Shown here piece by piece: positions 61,116 through 64,000 of a DNA stretch of 64,000 nucleotides (position 1 is its first letter; each line of letters starts with the position of its first letter). The position numbers and the translations under genes are program-made. The stretch comes from Rhynochetos jubatus (taxonomy: Eukaryota; Chordata; Aves; Eurypygiformes; Rhynochetidae), in assembly GCA_027574665.1 (NCBI GenBank), contig CM050656.1:14769501-14833500 (forward strand). The letters run 5' to 3'. The notes under the pieces are model-generated. The model was not told where the DNA came from and searched no databases. It saw only the letters and a program-made list of their open reading frames with translations.

Positions 61116-63819
61116 CCTAATTCTTTAGGCCCAACTATTTTTTCTTTGGCTTCAAACCCCCAAATGTCATCCCCTCTTCTGGGTTTTGAAATTCCTCTTC
61201 CTTCATTTTCTCATTGCTGACATTTTGCAGAATCTGGCAGGACAGTTTGGTACTTCCTGATGTAGACATGTTACCCACATCCTGAATGAGTGTAGCTGCA
61301 TTAGCACGGTCGTCTCCCCAAGATAACTAAACATTTTTGCAGGTTTGACTAGCCTAAGTCAAGGATGTGATAAGACTGAAGCTGCAGACTTCTCAATCTG
61401 CTCATAGGTAATGGAAATCTAAAAAAAAACCTGTAAAAACTTCATTTATTCAGATACATTCATTAGCTCAGGTGCCCATTCTCTTACTCTATATGAAATC
61501 AGGCAGGCTGAATCTATGCCATACCTTTGATTTGGGCCAGAGGAAGACAGCTGAAACCAAACCTGATCCTCAGCCCAGCTTTGATCGTCACTATCATAAT
61601 ATGTCAATATATTACAGAGGGGAGTCAACAGTTGTCCACAAGGTCCATCTGCTTTTTTTGTACATGGGGAGGAAATCTCTCAGAAGACTTACATTCTGTT
61701 CATCCATCTGGTTTGGCAAGGATCCATGGGCAGCTGGGACAGTGGCAGGCAGAATAAATGGCCCAAGACAAGCCATATTCTACGTGTGTGCCTAGGATTT
61801 CAGCGTCTGACCCTGTGGGACCATTCACTTATGTTAGGCCAATCATTTTGTACAGAGCTTATACAACATGAATTTGAACTTCACTGAATGTCTGGGATCA
61901 AAAAAGTCAGTATAAAAATACCCACAGGCTTCTCATTTTTGACAAAGGAATTCAAGGTCGCCTTACACCTTACCTAAATAGACACAAACAAAGATCAAGT
62001 GCTTTGTTTCCATACAGATGTATCTCTTCTTAATAAGGGAAAAAGATAAGTTATGTACAGGCTTTTTTTCCCAAGTGAACAGGAAGAGAAAGGGTTTCCT
62101 GTTTCAGCCCTTAGAGAGGTAATAGCATATAGTTTCCATCAGTCACTCAGTATTCCCTGGAAATGCTTTGCTAACACTTACATCTGCTCATCAAGTTTTC
62201 ACCAAATGCCAGAACCCTCTGTTCCAACACAATTGACAAAGCCAGAAAGGTTTCTGCTGTTAAAAGAGGAAATCTTCAGTGGGAACCAACAGGACTGGTA
62301 ATCTTCCAATATGGGAACCAGAATATCAGGCTTTCATCCCTGCAGAGTTGATATAATGACTTTTCTAACCTCTTTATAAAGTACAGATAATTCAAACTTT
62401 ATATTGGCTCTTATCTTTTGGAAAGATGCCAATAGACAGCACATTTAGAGATAGACTCTTAACAATATGAAGGCAACGCATGAAAAATCATTAGCAGATA
62501 TCTGTGTTACAAAATAACTGCTTCTATGTTAGTGCACATGAAGCATCTTATCTCTATGTGCCACAGTGCAAAGATCAGCCACAGCTGTGTTTCTCAAATG
62601 CATTGTGAATTGTGTCCTCTCTACAGAAGTAGCTTCCCTAAAGGAAGGTAACTTATGGTCCTGCCTCCTTCCTGCACTGAGCTGAAGACCACATCAAAAA
62701 AGCTGCATCAGAGCTTGGCCAAGCTGAGGGGACACCAGGAAATCCCAAATGCCCTTTAAGGAGGTAGCACATCTCTCTCAGCCATTTGCTCCTCCCCAGC
62801 CCTGCAGGGATCCTAAGTCCTTATGACAACAGATGATTTCATTTCAATATCCCCTCACTTAAATAAGATTTCTATTTTGGAGGGAATAAGCTACTCTTTG
62901 TTTATTTCAGTTGAGAAAACAACAAAAAAGAAAACTTGAAGAACTGTATGAATCTTTTAATAGCATTGAAACTAGCAGTTATTTCCCCTGGATTGATTCA
63001 ATTGGATCATTAAATTTCTTTTGTTGGGTTTAATAGAGAATGATTGAAAAATCAATATATACATGCTTGAGATCATGGAAATGATGATATGTCAAAATGT
63101 CAAAGGGGCTGAAGGGGTAATGATAGAGTATGGAAGAAAAGTCTCCCTTTGACTGCTGTACTTGGAAATGGAAAGGCTGAAAGTTCCTCACTAAACACTG
63201 TCTTTTACTTTTTGAAGGATTTGACATTCATTGTGACTCAATACAGGTTTTTTTGTAAGAAAGCATTCCCCAAAGAAATCACAGAAATTATTCTTCCACA
63301 CCTAAATGAAAGTGACAGTAACTTAGTAACTCTTCCAAGCACATTTCAAGTACATGCGAAGTCACATATAATAGTGAGCCAATAAATTCAATGATGAGAA
63401 AAAAAATTTGTGGAGTTTACGTAGTGGTTGCTGTCAATGGCAGGTATTTCTACAATTTTAAGATAAGCAAGTGTATTTTGTACTGTAGATTTATAAAAAG
63501 ATATGTGAATGTCAAAGCTGTAACAGAGTTACCAGGATATTGCTCCCTTTTAACCCACAGAGTGAGTTCAAGATTTTCTTTAAGCCTTCTCTGGGAAAAC
63601 TATCTAAACATAAATATCATGAACTAATTATGTTTTGCTCGTTTTTAGAGTACACTAAATTTTTTTCTTTTGATTCTGGCTGTTTCTTTTTGTTTTGCAA
63701 CATATTTCAAGAAGATACTTAGAAATATTAGCAAAACATTTTCAGAAACTGTGTTTTTAATTTGTCTGATCTTAGGCATTTTTTTGAAAAATTTGAGATC
63801 TCTTTAGTGACACCATCAT

Positions 63820-63951
63820 GGCTGCGTCACCTTTACATCAAGGTGCTGGCGCCAGCCATCACAGTTGTGGTTAACCCGTGCTATAAAGGACTTTCAGGCA
63901 CCCTCTTGTAGTTTACATTTTCTTTACCGTGTACAAAAGGAAGAAGTGAGT
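63820..63951 (+). promoter_or_regulatory. Possible TATA promoter near the window end
   Basis: Within 65 bases are TGCGTCA (63823-63829, CRE/AP-1-like), a 12-base palindrome GCTGGCGCCAGC (63845-63856), TGTGGTTAAC (RUNX-like, about 63866) and CTATAAAG (63881-63888). A splice-donor-like AGAA/GTGAGT lies at 63942-63951, about 35 bases past the expected start site. CpGs are rare in this region but occur several times here. No transcript can be shown from sequence, and the downstream part is cut off by the window edge. Confidence 0.25.
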
Positions 63952-64000
63952 CAAGGTCTGCCCACTGAAAATTATTTCCCTGAGATCTATAAACTGAGAC

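Larger units (their letters stand above)
58093..64000. other. AT-rich non-coding stretch, no gene seen
   Basis: No gene is supported. It includes two candidate conserved elements (58760-58960 and 59930-60115), a T14 run at 61102-61115 and a promoter-like segment at 63820-63951. Frames such as 61472-61795 (107 codons) have no domain and overlap others on both strands. Confidence 0.55.

Noticed and set aside
1-64000. CRISPR arrays, tRNA, rRNA, U6 snRNA, known microRNA hairpins
   Set aside because: I looked for direct-repeat/spacer periodicity, tRNA box motifs and remembered small-RNA sequences and saw none. A covariance-model search would be needed to exclude diverged ones.

Overview
The window looks like non-coding, AT-rich DNA from a bird (avian) nuclear genome. 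The main evidence is several CR1 LINE copies of the avian type, including 3' ends made of tandem 8-bp units of the form ATTCTGTG/ATTCTATG. A solo LTR beginning TGTGCTGGTTT and ending in a TTAAACCA block, typical of avian ERV-L-like elements, supports this. There is no operon structure, no host gene I can identify, no rRNA or tRNA, and no CRISPR array. The species cannot be fixed from the sequence.

Layout. 1-4980 is AT-rich and gene-free, with a 22-base G run at 720-741. 4981-5620 is a probable old LTR in minus orientation. It abuts a 2.7-kb, 5'-truncated CR1 on the plus strand (about 5630-8294), which still shows endonuclease and reverse-transcriptase homology but is broken by frameshifts and stops. 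13827-14396 is a solo LTR. 15528-15919 is a short CR1 3' end with five 8-bp tail units. 21148-21333 is an internal CR1 endonuclease piece truncated at both ends. 50236-51915 is a 1.7-kb CR1 on the minus strand, and 53877-54110 an older, decayed minus-strand CR1. Fainter ancient repeats are scattered between these: MIR/CORE-SINE-like pieces near 8325, 53696 and 55945, and palindromic repeats built on GTGCTTAA/TTAAGCAC near 39231, 41440 and 57955.

The rest is AT-rich sequence with microsatellites and A/C-only or T/G-only tracts. The open reading frames outside CR1 are mostly 60-145 codons and about what chance gives at this composition. The longest (145 codons, minus strand, 55969-56406) overlaps a SINE-like repeat. 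The window is best read as a gene desert or the interior of a very large intron.

The most useful leads are regulatory rather than coding. They are several stretches that look like conserved non-coding elements (near 1410, 10440, 12120, 16505, 47150, 58760 and 59930) and two TATA-containing promoter-like segments (48100-48300 and 63820-63951). None of these can be confirmed without alignments or expression data. I found no convincing undescribed biological system.
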